A DNA stretch of 64,000 nucleotides from JALYOC01 sp036675345 (GCA_036675345.1 JAKFFE010000033.1:1-64000); one strand, 5' to 3'; numbered from the stretch's first letter, positions 9,153 through 17,189 are shown. Notes: generated by a model not told the origin, from the letters alone. Numbers and translations are program-made.

Positions 9153-9794
9153 CTACTTCGTCACCGTCACCTCGCCCTGGAACGCCTCGCGGACACTGCC
9201 GCCCTCGTCCACCTGGACCACCACCGTGTACGTGCCCGGCGACAGCCCCACCGCGCTGCGGACGGTGGAGGCGCACATGCAGCGGCAGGGAGTCCCGCTC
9301 AGCTTCTCGGTGACCACCAGCCTCGTCCCCTCCACCCGGGCGGTGGCCTCCCCCTGCAGACAGCAGGCGTGGGAGAGCTCGTGGGCGATCACGATCCCCT
9401 CCCCCATCGGGTTGATCCGCACCTGATCCTGGGTGGGCGCGCGGGTGGGCGGCGGCACCGGGAAGCGCGCTCCGGACTCGGCGGTGGCCTCCGCCAACGA
9501 CAGACAGCCGGCGAAGTCGGCCACCAGCTCTCCCGGCTGGGCGGGGGGAATCAGCAACCGGGAGGTGAAGTTCGCCTTGGGCGGGCGCAGGGCCGGGCCG
9601 GTGCTCAGCGGAGTCCCCGCATCCCCGGTGGCCTCCAGCTCCTCCATCGCCTCCGCCTCCAGGGCGGCCACATCTCCGGTGGGGCAGGTGTCCTTGAGCG
9701 GGACCACGCCCGCCGCGGCGGGGGGGGTCTTCGACCCGCAGGTGGTGAAGCCGCACAGCAACACCGCCGCGGCCGCCAGCAGGACGCGCCTCAC
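9153..9794 (-). CDS. cysteine-containing lipoprotein
   Basis: A 213-residue protein starting at GTG 9794, which overlaps the stop of the upstream peptidase gene (GTGA). The N-terminus RRVLLAAAAVLLCGFTTCGSK is a lipoprotein-type signal with two candidate lipid-carrying cysteines. The second half holds HELSHACCLQGEA and then SGTPCRCMCASTVRSAV before a beta strand GTYTVVVQV. The CC...CRCMC pattern recurs in unassigned exported bacterial lipoproteins and may bind metal or form disulfides. HELSH is not accompanied by an obvious zinc-protease third ligand, so I do not call it a protease. It is probably coexpressed with the clostripain-like lipoprotein. Confidence 0.8.
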   Translation of the reverse strand: MRRVLLAAAAVLLCGFTTCGSKTPPAAAGVVPLKDTCPTGDVAALEAEAMEELEATGDAGTPLSTGPALRPPKANFTSRLLIPPAQPGELVADFAGCLSLAEATAESGARFPVPPPTRAPTQDQVRINPMGEGIVIAHELSHACCLQGEATARVEGTRLVVTEKLSGTPCRCMCASTVRSAVGLSPGTYTVVVQVDEGGSVREAFQGEVTVTK

Positions 9795-11773
9795 GGGTTC
9801 ACCACCTCTCCGGCCACCGCGTCTCCGTAGCCGCCGAAGTCCAGCGCCTCCAGGATGCCGTAGAGGGTGGTCCCGCTGTTCACCGCGAAAGACCCGAACT
9901 GCAGCGTGTCCAGTCGCATCGGATCGAAGTACTCGAAGTCCCCCTCGGTCCCGTAGCCCCAATTGAGCCCGGTGGAGTCGAAGACCTGCAGCAGCGGCCA
10001 CAGCTTGGCGCCGGGCACCGCCACCAGCTCGCCCCACCCGCCCGGGCTCTCCAGGTAATAGGCGTCCTCCACCAGGGTGTTGGCGCTGTCGAAGACCAGC
10101 TGGCGGACCGCGTACTGCGTCGGCGCCGAACCGCTCTCCTGGTAGGCGAAGGGCAGGCTGTAGGCGCTCCCTCCGGAGGGGGTCTGCTGGCCGCTGAGGT
10201 AGATGTAGCCGAACCTGCAGTCCACCGGAGTGGCCGCGTCGCAGTCGCTGCCCTGCCACACGCCCATGATGTTCCGGTTCCAGTACCCCCAGGCCGCCGG
10301 CGAGTTCACCTTCTCGTAGCCGGCGGGCTTGTCCCCCACCAGCAGGTAGGTGTTGGCGGAGGCGGTGGACTTCACCCCATAGGTCAAGGTGGCCATCGCG
10401 GTGCCGGGCGCGGAGCCGGCGGTGAGCGGGTTCTCCATGTACAACCACAGCGCCCCGTCCGCCGTCAGCACCTGGGTGGTGAGCGCGCTGGGAACGAACT
10501 CCGGGGTGGTCACCGTCCCGTAGGTCCCGGTGGCGGCCTGGAAGTAGGTCCCCAGGAAGCTGCGCCAGGTGCTGGCCGCCGCCACCGAGTCATAGGCGCT
10601 CTGGTAGTAGTCCGCCGATGGCGGGAAGTAGATCGACAGCCCGGTGGCGCTGGCCCGCAGCGGACCGGCGCGCTGGTAGACCACCGCCGACCCCAGGGCG
10701 GTCTGGACCTGGGTGGCCACCGCGCCGAAGCGGGCGGAGTCCACCCCCGCCAGCCGGGTGACCAGGTCCCCGAAGTCCACGTGGTTCACGCTGCGCGCCG
10801 GATCCGGCATGTCCCCGAACTTCACCGCCGCCACCCGCTGCTGGGAGATGGCGGTGGCGGTGGCCTGCTGCCCGGCCTGGATTCCCCCGTTGGCCGCGGT
10901 CACGTAGGCGGCCAGCGCGGTGGCCACCGAGTCCAGCGGCGCTCCCAGGTCGGTGAGGCTCAAGGTGGCGTCCTGTCCCTGGTTGATGGCGTTGGAGTGG
11001 GCAATGAACCCATCCACCACCTCCTGGCCCAGCTGCGCCGGGGTGACGGTGCCGCCGGCGAGCAGCTTGGCGAAGCTGCGGTAGTCCCAGCCAGTGCCCG
11101 GCTCCAGCTCCTCGGAGGCCAGCAGGTACTTCGCGTACGGTTGCATGGTCTTGGCCACCTCGTAGGTGGCCATCAGACAGGCGTCGTAGCCGATGATCTC
11201 CAGGCGGGGGCCGCTGCCCAGGCCGGCCTGGAGGCCGCTGTGCAGCTCGGTGAGGGTGAGCAGGTCGTCGGTGGCGGTGGAGCTGTCCCCACCGAACCCC
11301 GGCCAGCCGGAGCCGTGGTCCCAGAACACCAGCATGTAGCGATCCGCCGGATAGCTGCTCATCCCCCACTGGAGGAAGTCCGAGAGCACCCCCGGGTCCC
11401 CCATGTTCAGCTCCCCCAGCTCGGCGACCGGCTCGAACCCGCCGTTGCGCACCACCAGCCGGCGGGTGGACTCCCAGTTGCCCAGGGACCCCACGCTCTC
11501 GGAGCTGTAGCCCGCGGCCCGGTCCGCCTGGACCACGAAGCGCACCTCCGGGCTGCCATTGCCGGCAGCGGCGGTGGCCTGGGCCATCTCGATCAGGTCG
11601 CTGACCCCGAACGGCTCGAGGTTGTTGTCCGCCACCATGTACACCAGGATCGTCCAGGACTCGGGGGCACCCCCGCCGCCGCCGTCGGGTCCGCCCGGGT
11701 CGGGGTCGCCGCAGCCGGCCAACCCGATCAAGAGTGCGACCGCGCCTGCGACCCTGCGTAGCTGTCCGCTCAT
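9791..11773 (-). CDS. clostripain-family (C11) cysteine peptidase lipoprotein
   Basis: A 660-residue lipoprotein with lipobox LAGC (Cys21) followed by a Gly/Asp/Pro linker. Residues of about 38-330 carry the peptidase C11 fold: WTILVYMVADNNLEPF near the start, the catalytic His153 in WDHGSGWPGFGGD and the catalytic Cys199 in IIGYDACLMATYEVA. The rest is a beta-rich C-terminal region of unknown fold containing repeated Tyr/Gly/Trp strands. C11 enzymes cleave after basic residues and are often calcium-dependent and self-processing. This one should sit in the periplasm or on the outer membrane. It is followed, with overlap, by a second lipoprotein. No regulator is adjacent. Confidence 0.93.
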   Translation of the reverse strand: MSGQLRRVAGAVALLIGLAGCGDPDPGGPDGGGGGAPESWTILVYMVADNNLEPFGVSDLIEMAQATAAAGNGSPEVRFVVQADRAAGYSSESVGSLGNWESTRRLVVRNGGFEPVAELGELNMGDPGVLSDFLQWGMSSYPADRYMLVFWDHGSGWPGFGGDSSTATDDLLTLTELHSGLQAGLGSGPRLEIIGYDACLMATYEVAKTMQPYAKYLLASEELEPGTGWDYRSFAKLLAGGTVTPAQLGQEVVDGFIAHSNAINQGQDATLSLTDLGAPLDSVATALAAYVTAANGGIQAGQQATATAISQQRVAAVKFGDMPDPARSVNHVDFGDLVTRLAGVDSARFGAVATQVQTALGSAVVYQRAGPLRASATGLSIYFPPSADYYQSAYDSVAAASTWRSFLGTYFQAATGTYGTVTTPEFVPSALTTQVLTADGALWLYMENPLTAGSAPGTAMATLTYGVKSTASANTYLLVGDKPAGYEKVNSPAAWGYWNRNIMGVWQGSDCDAATPVDCRFGYIYLSGQQTPSGGSAYSLPFAYQESGSAPTQYAVRQLVFDSANTLVEDAYYLESPGGWGELVAVPGAKLWPLLQVFDSTGLNWGYGTEGDFEYFDPMRLDTLQFGSFAVNSGTTLYGILEALDFGGYGDAVAGEVVNP

Positions 11774-11821
11774 CCCTGGAACTCCCCCTGAACGGCGGAG
11801 AGCGTAGCCGAGATTTCCCCG

Positions 11822-12463
11822 CTACTGGATCGGAAGCGGCTCGCCCAGGAACTGCGGTTCCCACCCGGCGTGGACCATCACCCAGGCCACCGGTCGGGAG
11901 ACCAGCTCCCGCAGGGCATAGCTGGACCCGCCCCGGCGGTCCTCGTCCGCGGCCACTCCCACCGCGTCGATCCCGATCGAGTTGGCGATGTACAGCGCCC
12001 GGGTGAGGTGGAAGCGCTGGGTGACCAGGATCGCCTCCCGCACCCCGAAGATCTTCTGGGCCCGCACGCAGGAGTCGTAGGTGGACAGCCCGGCGTGGTC
12101 TCCCACCACGTCCTCCTTGGCCACCCCGTGCTCCACCGCGTAGCGGCGCATGGCGCGGGTCTCGTCATGGAACCGGTCCGAGTTGTCCCCGCTGACCAGC
12201 AGCTTTTGGACCTTCCCCGCCCGGTAGAGGGCAATCGCCGCGTCCAGCCGCTCGGCCAGCACCGGGCTGGGCTCCTGCCCGGGGGCCAGCCCGGCCCCGA
12301 ACACCAGGGCCACCTTGCGGGGCGGGGCCTCGGCCAAGGGGACGATCCGGTCCTGGTAGCGGTGTTCCACGAACAAGGAGAGGGCGATCAACGCCGCGGC
12401 CAGGGTCATTCCGAAGAACGCCACCCTCGCCAACCACCCTCTTGCGCCGCGTGCCCTGGCCAT
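11822..12463 (-). CDS. SanA/YdcF-like DUF218 membrane protein
   Basis: A 213-residue protein with one N-terminal membrane anchor (about residues 10-32) followed by a DUF218 domain. Family marks are VALVFGAGLAPGQEPSPVLAERLDAAIALYRAGKV, then LLVSGDNS, then ILVTQRFHLTRALY and the late ADEDRR. E. coli members (SanA, ElyC, YdcF) are linked to envelope integrity and barrier function. The start at 12463 removes a proline-rich leader that would come from 12508; either is possible. It is divergent from atpG across 200 bases. Confidence 0.88.
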   Translation of the reverse strand: MARARGARGWLARVAFFGMTLAAALIALSLFVEHRYQDRIVPLAEAPPRKVALVFGAGLAPGQEPSPVLAERLDAAIALYRAGKVQKLLVSGDNSDRFHDETRAMRRYAVEHGVAKEDVVGDHAGLSTYDSCVRAQKIFGVREAILVTQRFHLTRALYIANSIGIDAVGVAADEDRRGGSSYALRELVSRPVAWVMVHAGWEPQFLGEPLPIQ

Positions 12464-12663
12464 CCTCGCGGTCCAAACTACCGGCAACCGGTGTCCGGGC
12501 GAACTCACATCTGGGGAAAACGGGCGGTGGGTGTCCGACAGGCCGCATCAGCCGGCCTATAAGCAGGTCCCCCCGCCGATGCAGTCCCGGCCGCCGGTGG
12601 ACGTTGACCCACACCGCTACGGCCGATAGGGTCCGCGCGCTTTTTCAGGAGCCCTCCGCACAC
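12464..12663. promoter_or_regulatory. divergent intergenic region upstream of atpG
   Basis: These 200 bases separate the SanA-like gene and atpG and must hold at least one promoter. No sequence close to consensus -35/-10 boxes is convincing by eye. A T-rich patch (GCTTTTTCAGGAG) lies just before atpG and includes its AGGAG-type ribosome site. Confidence 0.35.
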
Positions 12664-13542
12664 ATGGCGTCCCTTCGAGACATCCGTAAGCGCATCCGGT
12701 CGGTCAAGAACACCCGGCAGATCACCAAGGCGATGAAGATGGTCGCCGCCGCCAAGCTGCGCCGTGCCCAGGAGGCGATCACCGCCGCCCGCCCGTACGC
12801 CTCCACCCTGGACGAGATGATCGCCGACCTGGCCCAGCGCGCCGGAGAGGGCGGCCTGGCCCACCCGCTGCTGGCGGCCCGGGAGATCAAGAACGTGGAG
12901 GTGGTGGTCCTCACCTCCGACCGCGGTCTGGCCGGTGGCTTCAACTCCAACGTCATCCGCCGCACCAGCCGGTACCTGTACGAGAACGCCGGCAAGCTGA
13001 ACATCCATGTCAGCACCATCGGCCGCAAGGGCAACGAGTTCTTCCGCCGCCAGCCCCAGGTCAGCCTGCGCAAGGACTACCCGGGGATGTACGCCAAGGT
13101 GAACTACCGCGCCGCGGCGGACATCGCCCAGGAGCTGAGCGCGCGCTTCATCGCCGGCGAGGTGGACGCGGTGTACCTCGTGTACAACGAGTTCGTCTCC
13201 GCGATCAGCCAGAACGTGACCCTCACCCAGTTGCTCCCGCTGCAGGCGGTGGGGCAGAAGCCGCGCGAGGGCGCCGCGTCGCTGATCGACTTCGAGTACG
13301 AGCCCGGCCGTCAGGACGTGCTCAACCAGCTGGTCCCGCAGGCGCTGGCGATCAAGCTGTACCGCGCGCTGCTGGAGTCAGTGGCCTCCGAGCACGGCGC
13401 CCGGATGAGCGCGATGGAGAACGCCACCTCCAACGCCACCGACATGATCGGCAAGCTGACCCTGGTCTACAACCGCACCCGTCAGGCGGTGATCACCAAG
13501 GAGCTGATGGAGATCGTCTCCGGCGCCGAGGCGCTGAAGTAG
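12664..13542 (+). CDS. atpG: ATP synthase F1 gamma subunit
   Basis: A 292-residue gamma subunit of normal length. The N-terminal helix (SLRDIRKRIRSVKNTRQITKAMKMVAAAKLRRAQ) is the conserved rotor coiled-coil strand. LTSDRGLAGGFNSNV (about residues 80-94) marks the central domain, and the C-terminal helix ends SAMENATSNATDMIGKLTLVYNRTRQAVITKELMEIVSGAEAL. Gamma is the rotating shaft linking the c-ring to catalytic alpha/beta heads on the inner face of the cytoplasmic membrane. No other ATP synthase gene adjoins it: it stands alone between a SanA-like gene and corA, about 38.6 kb from atpD in this window. Confidence 0.98.
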   Translation: MASLRDIRKRIRSVKNTRQITKAMKMVAAAKLRRAQEAITAARPYASTLDEMIADLAQRAGEGGLAHPLLAAREIKNVEVVVLTSDRGLAGGFNSNVIRRTSRYLYENAGKLNIHVSTIGRKGNEFFRRQPQVSLRKDYPGMYAKVNYRAAADIAQELSARFIAGEVDAVYLVYNEFVSAISQNVTLTQLLPLQAVGQKPREGAASLIDFEYEPGRQDVLNQLVPQALAIKLYRALLESVASEHGARMSAMENATSNATDMIGKLTLVYNRTRQAVITKELMEIVSGAEALK

Positions 13543-13546
13543 GTCT

Positions 13547-13560
13547 CCAGCCCAGGCTGG
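13547..13560. terminator. short hairpin between atpG and corA
   Basis: CCAGCC and GGCTGG form a six-base-pair stem with a two-base loop in the 19-base gap between these convergent genes. It lacks a U tract and is a weak candidate for bidirectional termination. Confidence 0.3.
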
Positions 13561-13561
13561 A

Positions 13562-14518
13562 TCAGGGCCCGTCCCCGATCCAGCCCTTGCGGCGGAACCA
13601 GAACACCAGGGCGATCGGGAAGGCGCCGATCAGCGTCACCATCGCCCAGAAGAACCCCCGGGCGGACAGCAGCTCGAAGTTCTGTCCGAAGAAGCCGGTG
13701 ATGAACGACAGCGGCAGGAAGATGGTCGAGAAGATCGTCAGCTGCTTGGTGATGTCGTTGGTCCGGTTGGCCACCGACGAGAGGTAGCCCTCGGTGGCCC
13801 CGGAGAGCAGGTCCCGCGCCGAGTCGATCTGCTCGTACAGCCGCACCAGGTGGTCGTAGACGTCCCGGAAGTAGAGCGCGGTGCGCTCCTGCACCTGGGG
13901 CATCCCCCGCCGGGCGAACAGCGCCACCACGTCCCGCTGCGGGGAGAGCACCCGGCGCACCATCACCAGCGAACGCTTGAGGGCGAAGATCCGCTGCAGC
14001 TGGGTGGGACGGGGGGACTCGAACACCCGGTCCTGCAGGTCCTCCACCTCGTCACTGAGCAGATCCAGGATCGGGAAGTTGGAGTCCACCAGCGCGTCCG
14101 CCAGCACGTAGAGCGCGAAGTCCACCCCCCGCCCCAGGGTGTGCGCCGGATCGGCGGCGAAGCGGCGGGCGGCGGCGTCCACCGGCGCGCAGGCCTGCTC
14201 GTGGACGCTGATCACCCAGTCCGGTCCCAGGAAGGTGTGCAGCTCCACCAGCTCCAGGGAGGTGAGGTCCCCGTTGGCGACCTGGAACCCGTGCAGCACC
14301 AGGAACAGGTGCCCGGGGTACTCCTCCAGCTTCGGCCGCTGGTCCAGGTGCAGACAGTCCTCCACCGCCAGCGGGTGCAGCCCGAACTGCGCCGCCACCG
14401 GGGCCAGCTCCTCCGCGGTGGGATTGAGGATGTCGATCCACTTGAGACCGGGGGCGCCGAGGAGCTCCGCTCCACCGGTCTGCAGCCCGCCCTCGCCCAG
14501 CACACGCACGGTGATCAT
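13562..14518 (-). CDS. corA: CorA-family divalent cation transporter
   Basis: A 318-residue CorA-type protein with a large N-terminal cytoplasmic alpha/beta domain, a long helical region and two C-terminal transmembrane helices. The pore signature at about residues 268-276 reads TGFFGQNF, so the usual GMN tripeptide is GQN. The following helix FFWAMVTLIGAFPIALVFWF and a basic tail complete the topology. CorA channels import magnesium and sometimes cobalt or nickel. The GQN variant occurs among CorA-like proteins to my knowledge but could alter selectivity. Residues such as EYPGHLFLVLHGF and LADALVDSNFPILD match family helices. Confidence 0.93.
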   Translation of the reverse strand: MITVRVLGEGGLQTGGAELLGAPGLKWIDILNPTAEELAPVAAQFGLHPLAVEDCLHLDQRPKLEEYPGHLFLVLHGFQVANGDLTSLELVELHTFLGPDWVISVHEQACAPVDAAARRFAADPAHTLGRGVDFALYVLADALVDSNFPILDLLSDEVEDLQDRVFESPRPTQLQRIFALKRSLVMVRRVLSPQRDVVALFARRGMPQVQERTALYFRDVYDHLVRLYEQIDSARDLLSGATEGYLSSVANRTNDITKQLTIFSTIFLPLSFITGFFGQNFELLSARGFFWAMVTLIGAFPIALVFWFRRKGWIGDGP

Positions 14519-14530
14519 CTCCGCGGCAAC

Positions 14531-15208
14531 CTAGCGCGAAAGATCGCTCCACCGATCACCGATGCGGGTGGGGAACAGCACCTGCTCCAGGAAGGACCGG
14601 GCCCAGGCCGGATCAAAGATCGTGTGGAGCAGCAACAGGCCGCGATCCTCGGTGCGGTGGGCGTCCAGATAGTCCTGCTGCCAGGAGGCGGCGGAGGCCA
14701 GGGCGGGCTCCCCCCGGCGCACCGCCTCCCCCAGCAGCGCCACCCGCTCCTCCATCTCCGCCCACGCCGCCGGAAGCTGGGCCCGGGTCACCCGGGCGAA
14801 CAGCGGGGTGGGAGAGAAGAACCGGCCACACCACTGCGGCAGCGGCCCCGGGGGGGGGAACCGGGAGGGCGCCGCCTGGGCCCCGGCAGCTGTGGGCCAG
14901 GAGGCGTCCGCCACCACCACCAGCTCCGGTCTTCCCACGTCCACCACGTCCACCCCCACCAGCGGGGCGCGCAGCCCGGGGTCCGGAACCCAGAGCAGGT
15001 TGTGGATCTCCAGCCCCGGCCCCCACAGCCGGGTGGCGCGGGAGAAGCGGATCCCCGGTCCGGCGTGGGCGGTGGCGGTGAGCACCGCCGGCTGCTGCTG
15101 CCACTGCCCCTCCGCTCGCCGGAAGGTGGGGGGCAGGGTCAGCGCGGAGAGCCCCAACCGGCCGTTCACCGACGGGTACAGCCGCCCCACCGCCTCCTCC
15201 AGGTTCAC
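14531..15208 (-). CDS. ferredoxin-dependent bilin reductase (PcyA/HY2-like)
   Basis: A 225-residue protein resembling phycocyanobilin:ferredoxin oxidoreductase along much of its length. GPGLEIHNLLWVPDP...PLVGVDVV (about 63-89) parallels the PcyA segment with VMFPEP and GCDIV, so Asp87 matches the catalytic Asp of PcyA. LPQWCGRFFSPTPLFAR (about 123-139) parallels LPPWGEIFSEYCLFIR. DYLDAHRTEDRG...FDPAWARSFLEQVLFP (about 169-203) parallels the C-terminal helices. The PcyA active-site His is not obvious in my alignment by eye. Family enzymes reduce biliverdin with ferredoxin electrons; regiospecificity is unknown. GTG 15208 overlaps the upstream stop. The gene contains a run of nine C on its coding strand. 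Confidence 0.88.
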   Translation of the reverse strand: MNLEEAVGRLYPSVNGRLGLSALTLPPTFRRAEGQWQQQPAVLTATAHAGPGIRFSRATRLWGPGLEIHNLLWVPDPGLRAPLVGVDVVDVGRPELVVVADASWPTAAGAQAAPSRFPPPGPLPQWCGRFFSPTPLFARVTRAQLPAAWAEMEERVALLGEAVRRGEPALASAASWQQDYLDAHRTEDRGLLLLHTIFDPAWARSFLEQVLFPTRIGDRWSDLSR

Positions 15209-15918
15209 CTCGCCGCGCTCCAGGTCTCTCCCCCCGCCAGCAGCACCTCCAGGGCGGCGGCCCGGGCGGAGGGGGAGAGCTGACCGGTGGCGGTGCGCAG
15301 CACCTCCAGCAGCGCGGCGGTCCGGCCCGGGAGAAGCTCGGTGGAGGCCAGCCACTGGACGTGGGTGGCGAACAACCCCGGCCGCCCCGACGCGATGGCG
15401 TCGGCCACGTAGGAGAGCAGGGTCTGGGCCTCCTCCTGGAGCGGCGCGCGGCCCAGCTGCGCGGGCGGCCAGGGGGGCGGGTCGGCCAGCAGCCGGTCCA
15501 CCGCGGTCTGGGCCAGCTCCTGCGCCCGCAGCTGGATCTCCCGCGCCTCGGGGAGCTGATAGCGCAGCGCCTCCACCGCCGCCTCCAGGTAGGTCAGCGC
15601 CTCGGCGGTCTCCGGGAAGCCCTCGCCCACCAGCGCCTCCCCCAGCCGGCGGAGGTTCTCCTGCAGATGCCGGGTGCACATCCCCCGCGAGGTCAGCACC
15701 CCCTGCACCCAGCGCGCGTAGGAGACCAGCGGCGCGGCATCCCTGCCCTCCAGCGCCTGCGCCAGGTAGCTGAGGTGGTAGCGGCTGTCCTCCTCGGCGA
15801 ACCGCCGGCCCCGGTCCCCGAAGCGCGCCATCCAGAACGGGTCCCGGTACATCTGGTCCATCACCGCCACCGCCAGACGCGGCGCGTGCTGCTGCAACAG
15901 CGCGGTCAGCGGCCTCAT
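15205..15918 (-). CDS. all-helical protein of the bilin operon, internally duplicated
   Basis: A 237-residue soluble protein, almost entirely helical and rich in Ala, Leu, Arg and Gln. An early segment YRDPFWMARFGDRGRRFAEEDSRYHLSYLAQAL contains aromatic and His residues suitable for cofactor binding. Residues around 48-95 and 178-222 look like copies of each other (SYLAQALEGRDAAPLVSYARWV against SYVADAIASGRPGLFATHVQWL). A globin-like fold is plausible, and globins associated with bilin biosynthesis have been described in heterotrophic bacteria, but the match is not proven. ATG 15918 and its stop overlap both neighbours, so it is translated with the B12-domain protein and the bilin reductase. 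Confidence 0.75.
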   Translation of the reverse strand: MRPLTALLQQHAPRLAVAVMDQMYRDPFWMARFGDRGRRFAEEDSRYHLSYLAQALEGRDAAPLVSYARWVQGVLTSRGMCTRHLQENLRRLGEALVGEGFPETAEALTYLEAAVEALRYQLPEAREIQLRAQELAQTAVDRLLADPPPWPPAQLGRAPLQEEAQTLLSYVADAIASGRPGLFATHVQWLASTELLPGRTAALLEVLRTATGQLSPSARAAALEVLLAGGETWSAAR

Positions 15919-16583
15919 GGCTGCAGCTCCTGGAGCGCGGGGCCCAGCACCCGGGCGATCAGCCCGGTGGCCTCGCGGGCGTCCCGGGCCGACCCCTGGG
16001 CGTCCACCTCCCCGGCCAGGCCCGGCATCCAGCCGCAGGCGTGGCCTCCCAGCACCACCGGCAGCAGGGGAAAATCGGTCCGCAGCCGCCGCATCGCCTC
16101 CCGCACCGCCTCCAGGTGGAAGTTCATGGTCACCGAGAGGGCCAGCAGATCCGGCGCCTCGGCCCGGACCATCTGCAGCAGCGAGTCGGTGGGGACGCTG
16201 GCGCCCAGGAAGCGGACCTCGTAGCCCTCCAGCTCCAGGTGGTCGGCCAGCAGCCGCGCCGGGAAGTCGTGCAGCTCTCCTTCCACGCAGGCCACCAGGA
16301 CCTTCTTCCCCCGCGGGCCCCGGGCCTGGGCGGCGTGGAACAGCTGCGCCAGCGCCAGCTGGGAGATGGCGGTGGCCAGGTGCTCCTGGGCGATCGAGAT
16401 CCGGTTCTCCTGCCACAGCCGGCCGATCTCCTGCTGGGCCTCCCCGATCACCTGGAACTGCAGGTCCTCCACCCTCGCCCCCTGCCCCAGCCCCTCCTCC
16501 AGCAACAGCCGGATCGCCCCCCGGCGATCCCCCCGCAGCTGGGCCGCCAGATACAGTCCGCGAAGTTCCTCCAGCGTCACCAC
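15915..16583 (-). CDS. B12-binding-domain protein (CarH/LitR C-terminal-like, no HTH)
   Basis: A 222-residue protein made of a helical B12-cap domain (about residues 1-90) and a Rossmann-type B12-binding domain (about 92-222). The cap has W57 and E67-H68 in RLWQENRISIAQEHLATA. The binding domain has EGELHDFPARLLADHLELEGYEVRFLG, where His105 would be the lower cobalt ligand. The His that follows Trp in CarH photoreceptors is Gln here. There is no DNA-binding domain, so this is a stand-alone sensor or scaffold. The start is the first of two GTGs, nine bases after GGAGG at the end of the heme oxygenase gene. Confidence 0.85.
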   Translation of the reverse strand: MVTLEELRGLYLAAQLRGDRRGAIRLLLEEGLGQGARVEDLQFQVIGEAQQEIGRLWQENRISIAQEHLATAISQLALAQLFHAAQARGPRGKKVLVACVEGELHDFPARLLADHLELEGYEVRFLGASVPTDSLLQMVRAEAPDLLALSVTMNFHLEAVREAMRRLRTDFPLLPVVLGGHACGWMPGLAGEVDAQGSARDAREATGLIARVLGPALQELQP

Positions 16584-16587
16584 GGGG

Positions 16588-17130
16588 TCAGGCCTCCAGC
16601 CAGCGCGAGAGCGCTTCGAACGTTCCCACCGCCGCCGCCAGGCACTCCGGCGCCTCCTGGGGGGAGACCTCCTCCCGCAGGGTCTGGCGAAAGGCGTTCC
16701 AGCGCGCCCCCACCTGGGGGCCATAGCAATCCAGGTAGCGGGAGGCGTGGGCCGGGGCCCGGTCGCCCAGCCGCGAGAGCACGTGCTTGCCGCCCAGGGT
16801 GGCGCCCTCCAGCACATAGGCCGCCCCCAGCGCCTGGGCCCGGGTGGAGACCTGGGGCAGCTGCCGGCACCAGGCCAGGTACTCGGGGTCCACCCCCAGC
16901 GCCCACAGGTCCTGGGCCAGCAGCGGGGTCTTGGCCCGCCCCTCCAGCACCGGCAGCCCGGCGCCCTCCAGGGCGTGCTCCAGCGGGGCGTGGAAGCCCA
17001 GCAGCTTGGAGAGGTAGTCCACATAGGCGGAGGCGGGCGCCTGCGGATCCAGGATCCGCACCTGCCGCTCCACCTGCTGGTGGATCCCGGCAGTCGCCTC
17101 CTTGAGGCGCGCGAGGATGTCGTCACTCAT
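16588..17130 (-). CDS. biliverdin-forming heme oxygenase
   Basis: A 180-residue heme oxygenase of typical bacterial length. LKEATAGIHQQVE places the proximal heme ligand His17. The distal helix motif GATLGG lies at about 109-114 in YVLEGATLGGKHVL, giving the flexible glycine kink over the heme. The C-terminal part matches bacterial members that make biliverdin for phytochromes. The enzyme opens heme to biliverdin IXalpha, iron and CO using electrons from ferredoxin or a reductase. It is the first gene of the four-gene bilin operon. An alternative ATG three codons upstream (17139) cannot be excluded. Confidence 0.93.
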   Translation of the reverse strand: MSDDILARLKEATAGIHQQVERQVRILDPQAPASAYVDYLSKLLGFHAPLEHALEGAGLPVLEGRAKTPLLAQDLWALGVDPEYLAWCRQLPQVSTRAQALGAAYVLEGATLGGKHVLSRLGDRAPAHASRYLDCYGPQVGARWNAFRQTLREEVSPQEAPECLAAAVGTFEALSRWLEA

Positions 17131-17189
17131 CCTTGGCATTCTCGCTCGCGGGGGCCCCGGGTGGAACTTCGGGGTGGGCGCGGGGCCGG

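Noticed and set aside
9153..9794. HELSH in the small lipoprotein as a zinc protease motif
   Set aside because: No third zinc ligand or surrounding protease fold is visible, and the cysteine pattern dominates the domain.
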